From contig CAAGGJ010000023.1 of assembly GCA_900769345.1 (NCBI GenBank), positions 1 through 27,406 of the forward strand: DNA of 27,406 bases, written 5' to 3'. Origin of the DNA: Bacteroidales bacterium. GTDB lineage: Bacteria > Bacteroidota > Bacteroidia > Bacteroidales > Muribaculaceae. Position 1 is the first letter of the stretch. The number at the start of each line of letters is the position of its first letter. Under the pieces are notes generated by a model. The model ran no database searches. It had not been told where the DNA came from and worked only from the letters and a program-made list of their open reading frames with translations. Shown piece by piece: positions 6,734 to 13,412 of this stretch. A program made the position numbers and the translations under genes.

Positions 6734-7142
6734 ATTCGAGCAGGTGGGGAAACGAAAGTTTTCTAACCTACTTTCGTTTCCTTTCCTCTCGCACCACAGT
6801 ATGTGCCGTTCGGCATACGGCGGTTTTGTGCTTTCTCATCTTTCGGTGTCTGCAAATTCTTATTCTGACATTTGTGGAGTTGCGTCACTCCTTTCCTCGT
6901 TTACTTGCCTGATTTACGCATCAAGGTTACTGTTGCTTTTGGGATTTTGCTGCTTTTTGCCGGCTTGTCAGCTTGGTGCGCCTTTGTATCAGATTTCTGT
7001 CCGCTGAGCCAAAATTTCGCTATTGCTTCTTCTCTCCCCGGCGTCGCCGATTGAAAATTGCAGCGATGCCGCCAGGGGGGGGGCGTCGGCAACTACGCCC
7101 TTTGTGGACTTTCACCACAGATGTATGACGTGCCCGTCATAC
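6734..7142 (-). mobile_element. ORF-less group IIC intron (ribozyme only)
   Basis: A compact intron of about 409 nt, read on the minus strand. Domain V is at 6824-6793: ACCGCCGTAT, cap GCCGAACGGC, bulge AC, ATACTGTGGT, followed by GCGAGAGG; it has a CGC triad as in IIC introns, with one C-U mismatch in the triad stem. Domain VI follows as a 10-11 bp hairpin (6781-6771 with 6758-6748). The 5' end GTATG is followed by a hairpin with a GGCA loop (7142-7123), and the domain I string GGTGAAAGTCC lies at 7116-7106. As I recall it, the Oceanobacillus iheyensis IIC intron has the same order, loop and near-identical domain V. No reverse transcriptase/maturase frame is present, so any splicing or movement needs one in trans. 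The exact 3' end (ctcgaat, about 6734) is uncertain. Confidence 0.83.
6793..6824 (-). ncRNA. Group II intron domain V (catalytic hairpin)
   Basis: A 32-base domain V. The outer stem has ten positions, nine paired (one as the usual G-U of the triad) and one C-U mismatch. The upper stem GCC/GGC carries a GAAC loop and a 2-base AC bulge. This is the active centre of the intron RNA. The mismatch replaces a G with U at the partner of the third triad base and may weaken catalysis. Confidence 0.85.
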
Positions 7143-7182
7143 AAAATAAGCAGCAAGCCGCCGGCGAGGTGGTTTGCTGCTT
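7143..7182 (-). terminator. Terminator of the ATP-grasp/esterase operon, intron target site
   Basis: A 15-bp stem pairs 7148-7162 with 7168-7182 (two G-U pairs, 5-base loop). On the minus strand it is followed by ATTTT (7147-7143) and then directly by the intron's GTATG. It lies 30 bases after the esterase stop. Group IIC introns are known to insert just behind such hairpins. Confidence 0.8.
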
Positions 7183-7211
7183 TTGGGAGAATCTATATTA
7201 CTCAATCGAAA

Positions 7212-7949
7212 TTATTCAAGCAATCGTCCGAGGAAATAAGGCAACTGACGGCGCCAGAAAGGCCAATCATGGTCGATATCGAAGCCCCAATAGTCGAACC
7301 ACGCGTTGTTCACGCCTTTTTCCTTGAGTATTCGATCCATCTGGCGAGTGCTCCATAGCAAATCCTCTTCCCATCGACCTTGTCCCACGCAGAACACTAT
7401 CTTGCTGCGTCGGTATTGATCCATCCAGGGGTGGTGCGACGGCATATTCTGCAAGAAATCTTGCGGCGAGTTGGCATAAACCAAGTCGTCGACATAGCCT
7501 TCGAAGCCGTAACTGGCGTGATATAGGCCGCTTAGTGCCACCATACCGTTGAAGATGTCGGGACGGCGGAAGAAGAAGTTGGCTGCGTGAAAACCGCCCA
7601 TCGAGCATCCTGCAGTGAGAAACATTTGCTGCTGATTGTGGCGAACATTAGGCAATAATTCTTCGATTATATAGTTGAACCAGCGTTCGTGTTGTTCAAT
7701 GCGCCAACGCTTGTCGCCGCCTTTGTTCGACCACGTCTCGGTGTCGATGGCGTCCACACATATCACGCGCAAGCGTCCGGCATCGATAAATGGCGCAAGC
7801 ACATCTATCATGTGATAATTTTCCCAATCGAAGTAACGGCCGTCTTGACACGGAAAGGCTATCATGGCTTGTCCGTCGTGGCCGAATACTTTATATTCCA
7901 TGTCGCGATTGAGGTAGCGACTCCACCATTTGTGATATTCTATGTGCAT
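7212..7949 (-). CDS. Esterase family alpha/beta hydrolase
   Basis: A 245-residue protein of the putative esterase (esterase D / antigen 85-like) family, without a signal peptide, so probably cytosolic. The nucleophile elbow GCSMGG places Ser116 as catalytic serine; His227 in DIDHDWPFW is the probable catalytic base, and an acidic residue in GRWEED (about 191-196) the third member. Family-typical segments include MIAFPCQDGRYFDWENY near the start and the aromatic-rich RWFNYIIEELLP. It begins 61 bases downstream of the ATP-grasp gene on the same strand and ends at a terminator, so the two form an operon. The substrate is unknown; an ester or peptide-like product of its neighbour is a reasonable guess. 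Confidence 0.87.
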   Translation of the reverse strand: MHIEYHKWWSRYLNRDMEYKVFGHDGQAMIAFPCQDGRYFDWENYHMIDVLAPFIDAGRLRVICVDAIDTETWSNKGGDKRWRIEQHERWFNYIIEELLPNVRHNQQQMFLTAGCSMGGFHAANFFFRRPDIFNGMVALSGLYHASYGFEGYVDDLVYANSPQDFLQNMPSHHPWMDQYRRSKIVFCVGQGRWEEDLLWSTRQMDRILKEKGVNNAWFDYWGFDIDHDWPFWRRQLPYFLGRLLE

Positions 7950-8010
7950 GAGTTTTGTCTTCTAATTTTTTAAGTCTACGATTTAGATAATTATGTAAGC
8001 GAAAGGAGGT

Positions 8011-9210
8011 CTATCGGCGCTCTGTTACGGCTGCGGTAAATGCGTCGAGTTGTTCTTTTTCGTCGAAGACGGCAATAAAAGCATAGTCGCCCATAGCGGG
8101 AGCCAAAGCCGGAGCTATGTTTGGGTTCTCCTTGATGGCGCTGCCGTATCGGCTGAGCACCTCCTCGCGAGATAGCACATAATCCACATTGTTTCGGCGT
8201 CCGGCGAATATACAATAGTGGTCGGGGCCGGCTTGCTCTATGGTGCGGCGGTCGAATGCCACCATATCAGCCCAAATCTTATACATCGAGAGGCTGTGGG
8301 CATAGTTAATCATATCGGGAGTGTAGCCGCCACCCGGGCGCATATTCACTTCGAGAGCCACAAAGTCGCCCACCTCGCCGAGTCCGCGATGCGGCTTGTT
8401 GAGGCGGAAGAACTCGAGGTGCACAAATCGCGAAGTCACGCCGAAAGCTTTCACCGTGTTGCGACCCCAGAAGCGCAGGTTTTCCGACATGTGCTTCTCC
8501 ACATAGTAGGTCGATTCGAGATTATTCTCCACTATGTCGGCGATACTTGGCGGGCACACGCACATCGATTCGGCAAGCGGTTCGCCGTGAGAATCGATTA
8601 CGGCGTCGTAGGTACAGATGTCGCCGGTTACAAATTCTTCAATCACATATTGAGCCACATAGGGGTCGTTGGCAAAGATGTCGCGAAGCATCTCTTCGCT
8701 CTCTATCTTGTGCGTACCGCTTGCACCCACACCCACGTCGGGCTTGGCAAAGAGCGGATAGCCGGCTTCAGAGGCAAATGCCAATGCGCGTTCCAGGCCT
8801 TCGCTGCCTTTTATCTGTCGGGCTGTGCGTATGCCGCCTTGGGCATAATATTTTTTCATCTCCGATTTTTCCTTGATGGCACCGATGCGGTCGTTGCGTA
8901 TACCAGTGGTGACATTGAAATCGGTGCGCAGGCGCGCATCGTTCTCAAGCCAAAACTCGTTGTTCGATTCTATCCAATCGATTTTACCATATTTCCAGGC
9001 GTAGTAGCCTACTGCTTTATACATATTCTCATATACCGTCATGTCGGCAACGTAGTAATACTCGGTGAGAGCACGTTTGAGATCTTGACTAAGCGACTCG
9101 GCAGGCGTGTCACCTATACCTAACACTCTCACACCGTTTTTGCGTAGTTCTTCGCAGAAGAGCCAATACTTCTCCGGGAAGTTGGGCGATATGAAAATAA
9201 AGTTCATCAT
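8011..9210 (-). CDS. ATP-grasp carboxylate-amine ligase-like protein
   Basis: A 399-residue ATP-grasp enzyme. This fold activates a carboxylate as an acyl phosphate and joins it to an amine, thiol or similar group. Residues 1-100 form a preATP-grasp Rossmann-like domain (MNFIFISPNFPEKYW). The ATP site includes the Lys156 strand and glycine loop (FAKPDVGVGASGTHK, 154-168), the acidic hinge YVIEEFVTGD at about 188-197, and the metal-binding segment ALEVNMRPGGGYTPDMIN. The C-terminal part holds a small mixed domain ending in AFTAAVTERR. Among known families it resembles amino-acid ligases such as BacD/TabS-type and carbamoyl phosphate synthase-like proteins more than biotin carboxylases. Either of the two Met codons could be used. 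It is divergent from a peptidase E-like gene. Confidence 0.85.
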   Translation of the reverse strand: MMNFIFISPNFPEKYWLFCEELRKNGVRVLGIGDTPAESLSQDLKRALTEYYYVADMTVYENMYKAVGYYAWKYGKIDWIESNNEFWLENDARLRTDFNVTTGIRNDRIGAIKEKSEMKKYYAQGGIRTARQIKGSEGLERALAFASEAGYPLFAKPDVGVGASGTHKIESEEMLRDIFANDPYVAQYVIEEFVTGDICTYDAVIDSHGEPLAESMCVCPPSIADIVENNLESTYYVEKHMSENLRFWGRNTVKAFGVTSRFVHLEFFRLNKPHRGLGEVGDFVALEVNMRPGGGYTPDMINYAHSLSMYKIWADMVAFDRRTIEQAGPDHYCIFAGRRNNVDYVLSREEVLSRYGSAIKENPNIAPALAPAMGDYAFIAVFDEKEQLDAFTAAVTERR

Positions 9211-9371
9211 AGATTATGATTATTTGACAATTAAATTGGTTTTGCAGTTTAAGACTTTAAGCCAAATGGGCTTGTTTTGTGTTATTTTGTAAATGATATT
9301 GCAAAAATAATTATTTTTATTAATTTTGTAAAATATTCGGCAAGAATAATGCAAAAAATGTGTAAATGCTG

Positions 9372-9379
9372 TAACTTTG
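9372..9379 (+). promoter_or_regulatory. -7 element of the S51 peptidase gene promoter
   Basis: TAACTTTG (9372-9379) matches the Bacteroidota -7 box, 61 bases before the ATG at 9441. No good TTG element lies about 20 bases upstream, so the promoter may need an activator. Confidence 0.45.
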
Positions 9380-9440
9380 GCAGCGAAAAGCCGAAAATTT
9401 AGTCAAATTATTATAAAGAAGCAACTCTGCAGATAAGCGT

Positions 9441-10169
9441 ATGATATACATCTTAACCAGTAGCCCAAGTGTATCGATGGACGGAGCGATCAATCCCGCC
9501 AACGACTTTCTATATAACCTTCGCCAAGTGGTGAAGCAACCTTCGCGATGCATTTTTATCACCACCTACCCCGACGATGTGGCTTTTAGCGAGCATTGCA
9601 GCGACTGCATGCGCCAAGCCTTTGAGGATGTTGGGTTTGAGTTTGAGAGCTACACGCTTCTCGATAGTCGCAATGCACGCCATGCCCGGCGATTGGTTGC
9701 CGAGAGTGATTTTATAATACTCGGCGGCGGCCATGTGCCTTCGCAGAATCGTTTTCTGCGCAGCATGGGCTTTGCCAAACTTCTCCGTGGATATAAAGGC
9801 GTGGTAATGGGCATCTCGGCGGGCTCTATGAATTGTGCCCGTGTGGTGTATGCTCTGCCCGAGGAAGCTGAGGAAATGACCGACCCGTTCTACAAGCGCT
9901 TTTTGCCCGGATTGGGACTTACCGAGGTGCAGATAGTGCCTCATTTCTATATGTTCAAAAATTCCGACATTGCCGACACCAATGTGCTAAGAGATATTGC
10001 CATACCCGATAGTCGCAACGGTCACCGATTCTATGCCTTCCCCGACGGAACCTACCTTATGGGCCGCAATGGCGAGGAAAAAATATATGGTGAATTTTAT
10101 CTAATAGAGAATGGTGTGATGCGCCAAGTGAGCGAAGATGGCCAGATAGTGGCATTGCCGGTTATCTGA
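9441..10169 (+). CDS. Peptidase E / cyanophycinase-like S51 hydrolase
   Basis: A 242-residue protein of the S51 family in the class I glutamine amidotransferase-like fold. Known members cleave Asp-X dipeptides (PepE) or the Asp-Arg polymer cyanophycin. The nucleophile elbow GISAGSM puts Ser126 as catalytic serine, and His168 in VPHFYMF is the probable base. The strand DFIILGGGHVPSQNRFL carries the glycine turn typical of S51. There is no signal peptide, so it is cytosolic. The length fits PepE more than the longer cyanophycinases. It is divergent from the ATP-grasp/esterase operon with 230 bases between, which suggests a related job, perhaps breaking the amide bond that the ligase forms. No terminator is obvious after it. 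Confidence 0.85.
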   Translation: MIYILTSSPSVSMDGAINPANDFLYNLRQVVKQPSRCIFITTYPDDVAFSEHCSDCMRQAFEDVGFEFESYTLLDSRNARHARRLVAESDFIILGGGHVPSQNRFLRSMGFAKLLRGYKGVVMGISAGSMNCARVVYALPEEAEEMTDPFYKRFLPGLGLTEVQIVPHFYMFKNSDIADTNVLRDIAIPDSRNGHRFYAFPDGTYLMGRNGEEKIYGEFYLIENGVMRQVSEDGQIVALPVI

Positions 10170-10237
10170 GTTTATTGCCACATTGCGGCCGAAAGGGGCA
10201 TTTAATAAGTGTTTCGTGCTAAAACATTGCAAATATC

Positions 10238-10268
10238 TTGGCGTTTGACGGCATTTGACGTAATTTTG
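10238..10268 (+). promoter_or_regulatory. Promoter of the lipoprotein-YccF-HAD operon
   Basis: TTG (10238-10240), 20 bases, then TAATTTTG (10261-10268) fits the Bacteroidota consensus well. A start near 10274 leaves about 22 bases before the ATG at 10296. It also rules out the longer in-frame start at 10209. Confidence 0.7.
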
Positions 10269-10295
10269 CGATATTACATAAAAAAATATTTAGCT

Positions 10296-10793
10296 ATGAA
10301 ACAAATCAGTTATTATCTTGCCGCTTCGGCTGCTGCGCTGATGGTGCTTTGCTCGGGATGTAAGGAAAACTACTCGGTGGGCGAGAAGGTGGGTAACTTG
10401 ATAGAATTTACTCAAAAAGGTGTGATATGGCAGTCGTGGGAAGGCCGTATGAACATGACTCAGACGGGTATGAACACCAGTGGCGAACCATTTTCATTCA
10501 GCTTCGATAACGATAAGAACGACGATAAACGCCAACAAGAACTAATCGAACTGATGAAACAGGCTCAAGTGGAGGGTTGGAAACTGAAACTCCGCTATCA
10601 CGAGGTGTGGGGCGCAAAGAATCTATTCTACAATCGCGGCGAGACCGACTATTTTATCGACGATGTGGTGGTTCTCGACAAGGACTTTGCCAAGCCGCTT
10701 CGCGGTATGAGCGATGCCGACCGAGGCGGTAGAGTGGTCGACACCATATTCTTGGTTGTCGACAAGGCAGAACTTCTCAAAAATGCAAAATAA
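10296..10793 (+). CDS. Conserved small lipoprotein of unknown function
   Basis: A 165-residue lipoprotein. Residues 1-20 form a signal peptide ending in the lipobox VLCSGC, followed by KENYSVGEKVGNLIEFTQKGVIWQSWEGRM. This VGEKVG...F..KG....WEG pattern occurs in small Bacteroidota proteins that databases often mislabel as 6-phosphogluconate dehydrogenase; there is no dehydrogenase domain here. The rest is a mixture of beta strands and one charged helix (KNDDKRQQELIELMKQAQVEG). The start at 10296 was chosen because the promoter lies between it and the upstream Met, and because the signal peptide begins there. It is the first gene of a three-gene operon. Confidence 0.82.
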   Translation: MKQISYYLAASAAALMVLCSGCKENYSVGEKVGNLIEFTQKGVIWQSWEGRMNMTQTGMNTSGEPFSFSFDNDKNDDKRQQELIELMKQAQVEGWKLKLRYHEVWGAKNLFYNRGETDYFIDDVVVLDKDFAKPLRGMSDADRGGRVVDTIFLVVDKAELLKNAK

Positions 10794-10825
10794 CACATTC
10801 AATAACACAATAGACAATAACGACA

Positions 10826-11203
10826 ATGAAAATAATAGGTAATCTTTTATGGTGGCTATTTGGCGGCATCGAGTCGGCTATGTGCTACTTCAGCGGCAGC
10901 TTGGCTATGGCTTTGACCATTATCGGAATCCCCTTTGCCATCCAAACCTTTAAGTTGGGGCTGCTCTGCTTGTGGCCTTTTGGTTCAAAGGTGACTAAGG
11001 GCGACTCCCCCGCAGGTTGTCTGCGTGTGCCTCTCAACATCATTTGGTTCGTTTTCGGTGGCGTTTGGGCATGGCTCACACACATCTTCTTCGGTGTGCT
11101 GCTATTTATCACCATCATTGGCATACCCTTTGCCAAGCAACACTTCAAGATGGCCGGCCTTGCACTCACTCCGTTCGGAAAGAATGTAGACTTGGGAATA
11201 TGA
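10826..11203 (+). CDS. YccF domain (DUF307) inner-membrane protein
   Basis: A 125-residue membrane protein with two copies of the YccF (DUF307) repeat: NLLWWLFGG...TIIGIPFAIQTFKLG and NIIWFVFGG...TIIGIPFAKQHFKMA. Each has hydrophobic membrane segments, and the repeat ends share LxPFG. YccF proteins are widespread small inner-membrane proteins whose molecular role is not established. The gene begins 32 bases after the lipoprotein stop. Its stop (11201-11203) overlaps the HAD gene start in an ATGA arrangement, so translation is probably coupled. Confidence 0.92.
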   Translation: MKIIGNLLWWLFGGIESAMCYFSGSLAMALTIIGIPFAIQTFKLGLLCLWPFGSKVTKGDSPAGCLRVPLNIIWFVFGGVWAWLTHIFFGVLLFITIIGIPFAKQHFKMAGLALTPFGKNVDLGI

Positions 11204-11814
11204 TAAAAAACATAATTTTCGACTTTGGCAAAGTGCTGGTCGACTACGATTTCGACCGCTTTTTCGCAATGCTTCGCGATGAGAATCCTCATCACGAGGC
11301 ATTCGATGAGTTTATGCAACTCGTGCTCGACAGCAGCACTTATCAAGCCCTCGACAAGGGCGAACGCCCGTTTGCCGAATATGTGGCAATGTATAAGCAG
11401 CATTATCCGCGCTGCGCCGACCTAATCGACGCCTTCGACACTCGCTTTCAAGAGATTGTGACCAACGAAATTGCCGATATGCGCCCGTTGCTCCACTCAC
11501 TCAAGCAGCACGGCTATCGAGTGCTCGGGCTAAGTAATTGGTCGACAAAGGTCTACGACACTATGCAGCGCTTTGAGATATTCAATCTCATAGAAGATCG
11601 CGTACTTTCGTGCGAAGAGCATCTGCTCAAGCCCGATGCAGCCATCTATCGATGCGCATTGCAGCGTTTTGGCATAGAGGCCAATGAGACGGTGTTTGTA
11701 GACGACCGCGCCGACAATGTGGCGGGCGCTCAAGCCGTGGGCATACACGGCATCACATTCACCGGCGCCGTCCCACTCCGCCAAGCGCTAACGGAACTCG
11801 GAGTTGAGGTGTAA
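11200..11814 (+). CDS. HAD-superfamily phosphatase (YihX-like)
   Basis: A 204-residue cytosolic hydrolase. All four HAD motifs are visible: motif I IIFDFGKVLVDYD with Asp8 as nucleophile (the DxG form replaces the usual DxD), motif II LGLSNWS with Ser112, motif III Lys144 in LLKPD, and motif IV VFVDDR with Asp168 and Asp169. The alpha-helical cap between residues about 15 and 90 and the DFGKVLVDYDFDR start resemble E. coli YihX, an alpha-D-glucose-1-phosphate phosphatase, but substrate use in this group is broad. The start at 11200 overlaps the YccF stop by four bases; the longer frame upstream would lie within yccF. A terminator follows at 11935. Confidence 0.88.
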   Translation: MIKNIIFDFGKVLVDYDFDRFFAMLRDENPHHEAFDEFMQLVLDSSTYQALDKGERPFAEYVAMYKQHYPRCADLIDAFDTRFQEIVTNEIADMRPLLHSLKQHGYRVLGLSNWSTKVYDTMQRFEIFNLIEDRVLSCEEHLLKPDAAIYRCALQRFGIEANETVFVDDRADNVAGAQAVGIHGITFTGAVPLRQALTELGVEV

Positions 11815-11934
11815 TCGGTTGATGAATAATCGCCCGCATCGGGGCAAATCTGCAGATCCGGAGACTGGTGCAGATTTCCCGGATTGATTGTGAAGCACTT
11901 CTTGAAATGCCGATTCTCTAAGAGGATAAATGAC

Positions 11935-11978
11935 ATTAGCTGCCGTCACCACGCAGTGCTCGGGTGACGACAGCTAAT
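11935..11978. terminator. Bidirectional terminator between convergent HAD and flavoprotein genes
   Basis: A 16-bp stem with one C-A mismatch pairs 11935-11950 with 11963-11978, with a 12-base loop. The plus-strand side continues into an AT-rich tract ending TGTTTT. It lies 31 bases beyond the minus-strand stop and 120 beyond the HAD stop, so it can serve both genes. Confidence 0.7.
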
Positions 11979-12009
11979 GGTATTATTAATTGTTTTCCGG
12001 TCGTTATTT

Positions 12010-12966
12010 TCAGAAGTCGAATTGCTTCAGAGTGGCAATATTGGCTTTGGTGGTGCGATACTCATCGATCAGCGAAGCCATAATGGCGCTCACGGGGCGT
12101 ATCTCCTTGATGGTCGACACTATTTGGCCTATTTCGAGTTCGCCGTTATCTATATCACCTTCGAAGATGCCGCGCTTCGATGCCTTTGCGCCCAATATGG
12201 TGCGCAACTCATCGGCTTCGGCGCCGCGACTCTCCGCCTCGGCTATGCGTTGATAGAGCGAGTTCTTAATGAGTCGTGTGGGCGACACTTTTTTCAGAGC
12301 GAGCATAGTGCCATCGTCGCCCAGCGTGGTGCAAAGTTGCTTAAACTCGGGTGATGCCGAACTCTCCTCGCTCACGGCAAACAAAGTGCCTATCTGCACA
12401 CCTTCGGCGCCCAATGCCATGGCAGCAAGCATAGCTTGCCCCGATGCTATGCCCCCGGCAGCTATCAGTGGCAGGGTTACGGCTTGGCGTATCTGTGGAA
12501 TTAGTGCCATGGTGGTTATTTCATCGCGGCCATTGTGTCCGCCGGCTTCAAAACCTTCTGCCACTACGGCATCTACGCCTGCTTCCTGGCATTTTATGGC
12601 AAATTTGCTGCTTGCCACCACATGTGCCACCTTGATGCCGGCATCGTGGAAGCGTGAGGTGTATTTCTTGGGACTTCCGGCCGAGGTAAACACTATTTTC
12701 ACACCTTTTTCGATAATGAGGTCGATTACGCGATCTATCTCGGGATACATCAGCGGCAGATTCACGCCCCAAGGCTTGGTGGTGGCTGCCTGCATCTTGT
12801 CGATATGCTCGGCAAGCGTCTCGGGGTGCATACTGCCCGCACCGAGCAGTCCCAAACCACCCGCATTGCTCACCGCCGATGCCAATCGCCATCCGCTGCA
12901 CCACACCATACCCCCTGCTATCACAGGATATTCTATACCGAATAGTTGTGTTATTCTGTTTTCCAT
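12010..12966 (-). CDS. Nitronate monooxygenase / FabK-like flavoprotein
   Basis: A 318-residue TIM-barrel flavoprotein of the 2-nitropropane dioxygenase family, which includes nitronate monooxygenases and the enoyl-ACP reductase FabK; both use FMN. Visible marks are the N-terminal IEYPVIAGGMVW strand, AGGLGLLGAG (35-44), VVAEGFEAGGHNG with His144 in the conserved active-site position, LIAAGGIASG (phosphate-binding loop) and GAEGVQIGTLF. FabK proteins and nitronate monooxygenases share all of these, so the choice cannot be made by eye; the conserved EAGGH-G segment and the length suit FabK-like enzymes. The gene stands alone, without other fatty-acid genes, and has a -7 box TATCTTTG at 13008-13001. 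Confidence 0.87.
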   Translation of the reverse strand: MENRITQLFGIEYPVIAGGMVWCSGWRLASAVSNAGGLGLLGAGSMHPETLAEHIDKMQAATTKPWGVNLPLMYPEIDRVIDLIIEKGVKIVFTSAGSPKKYTSRFHDAGIKVAHVVASSKFAIKCQEAGVDAVVAEGFEAGGHNGRDEITTMALIPQIRQAVTLPLIAAGGIASGQAMLAAMALGAEGVQIGTLFAVSEESSASPEFKQLCTTLGDDGTMLALKKVSPTRLIKNSLYQRIAEAESRGAEADELRTILGAKASKRGIFEGDIDNGELEIGQIVSTIKEIRPVSAIMASLIDEYRTTKANIATLKQFDF

Positions 12967-13000
12967 ATAGTTTTTCGGTTTTATTTGTAAGTAGTTATTG

Positions 13001-13008
13001 CAAAGATA
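13001..13008 (-). promoter_or_regulatory. -7 element before the flavoprotein gene
   Basis: On the minus strand TATCTTTG (13008-13001) matches the -7 box, about 35 bases before the start codon. I see no good -33 element at the expected distance. Confidence 0.4.
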
Positions 13009-13129
13009 ATGATTGTCGGCAAATTAAGAATCATTCTCGAGTGATTTCGAAAAGAAATTTGAATTTGCGACATTGATTTGACCACGGATTTACATAATTG
13101 TTTAGAACTGTGATTTCCGCAATGCGGGT

Positions 13130-13230
13130 GCGGTGGTTCTAACACAGATTTCACAAATTTTTAGCACAAATCTTCATAAAAGATTGATTTAATCACCTAT
13201 TAACACAATGCTGCTGGATTATATGTTGAA
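13130..13230. repeat. Repeat block A, downstream flank of valS
   Basis: The part at 13130-13162 (GCGGTGGTTCTAACACAGAT, then TTCACAAATTTTT) matches 16358-16395 with few changes. It is followed by AGATTGATTTAATC and ACACAATGCTG, which also recur in the same order in block B. Confidence 0.55.
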
Positions 13231-13315
13231 TCTGAGTTAGATTAAAAATACCCCACGCGTGCTTGATAAGCTTTTATTGAGAGATTAAAATATATGCGTT
13301 TGAATGAAAAACAAT

Positions 13316-13352
13316 CCGAGGCTGTGCCTGTTTGTGTTTGGCACAGCCTCGG
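13316..13352 (-). terminator. Terminator of valS
   Basis: A perfect 13-bp GC-rich stem pairs 13352-13340 with 13328-13316 around an 11-base loop. On the minus strand it continues ATTGTTTTTC. It is 60 bases beyond the valS stop. Confidence 0.9.
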
Positions 13353-13412
13353 GCTATGATATCTTCGCGTTTGCCCAAGATACTGATGTCCTTGCGGCGG
13401 GGCGAGGTCTGA

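Larger units (their letters stand above)
6578..7211. other. Gene-free region between Fic and esterase genes
   Basis: The 634 bases hold, from left to right, the Fic operator-like repeats (6595-6716), the group IIC intron (6734-7142) and the esterase terminator (7148-7182). Short frames on either strand inside the intron are by-products of its RNA structure. Confidence 0.75.
12967..13412. other. Intergenic region with degenerate repeats and a terminator
   Basis: This stretch holds the flavoprotein promoter (near 13001), a block of degenerate repeats (13081-13230; units like ACACAGATTTCACAAA) and the valS terminator (13316-13352). I see no gene. The repeat block resembles one on the other side of valS. 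Confidence 0.55.

Noticed and set aside
6744..7092. Short frames on both strands in the 6.7-7.1 kb region
   Set aside because: They cover the group II intron RNA. Their translations look like familiar spurious database proteins and have no coding signal.
6734..7142. Reading the intron region as a truncated group II remnant
   Set aside because: IIC ribozyme cores are only about 400 nt, and both 5' and 3' landmarks are present, so a full ORF-less intron fits better; the mismatch in domain V is noted separately.
8218..9123. Open frame of 301 codons on the plus strand
   Set aside because: It is the complement of the ATP-grasp gene and shows no domain or start signal of its own.
13081..13260. 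Possible CRISPR-like array in AT-rich repeats near valS
   Set aside because: Units are degenerate, irregularly spaced and very short, with no spacers or cas genes.
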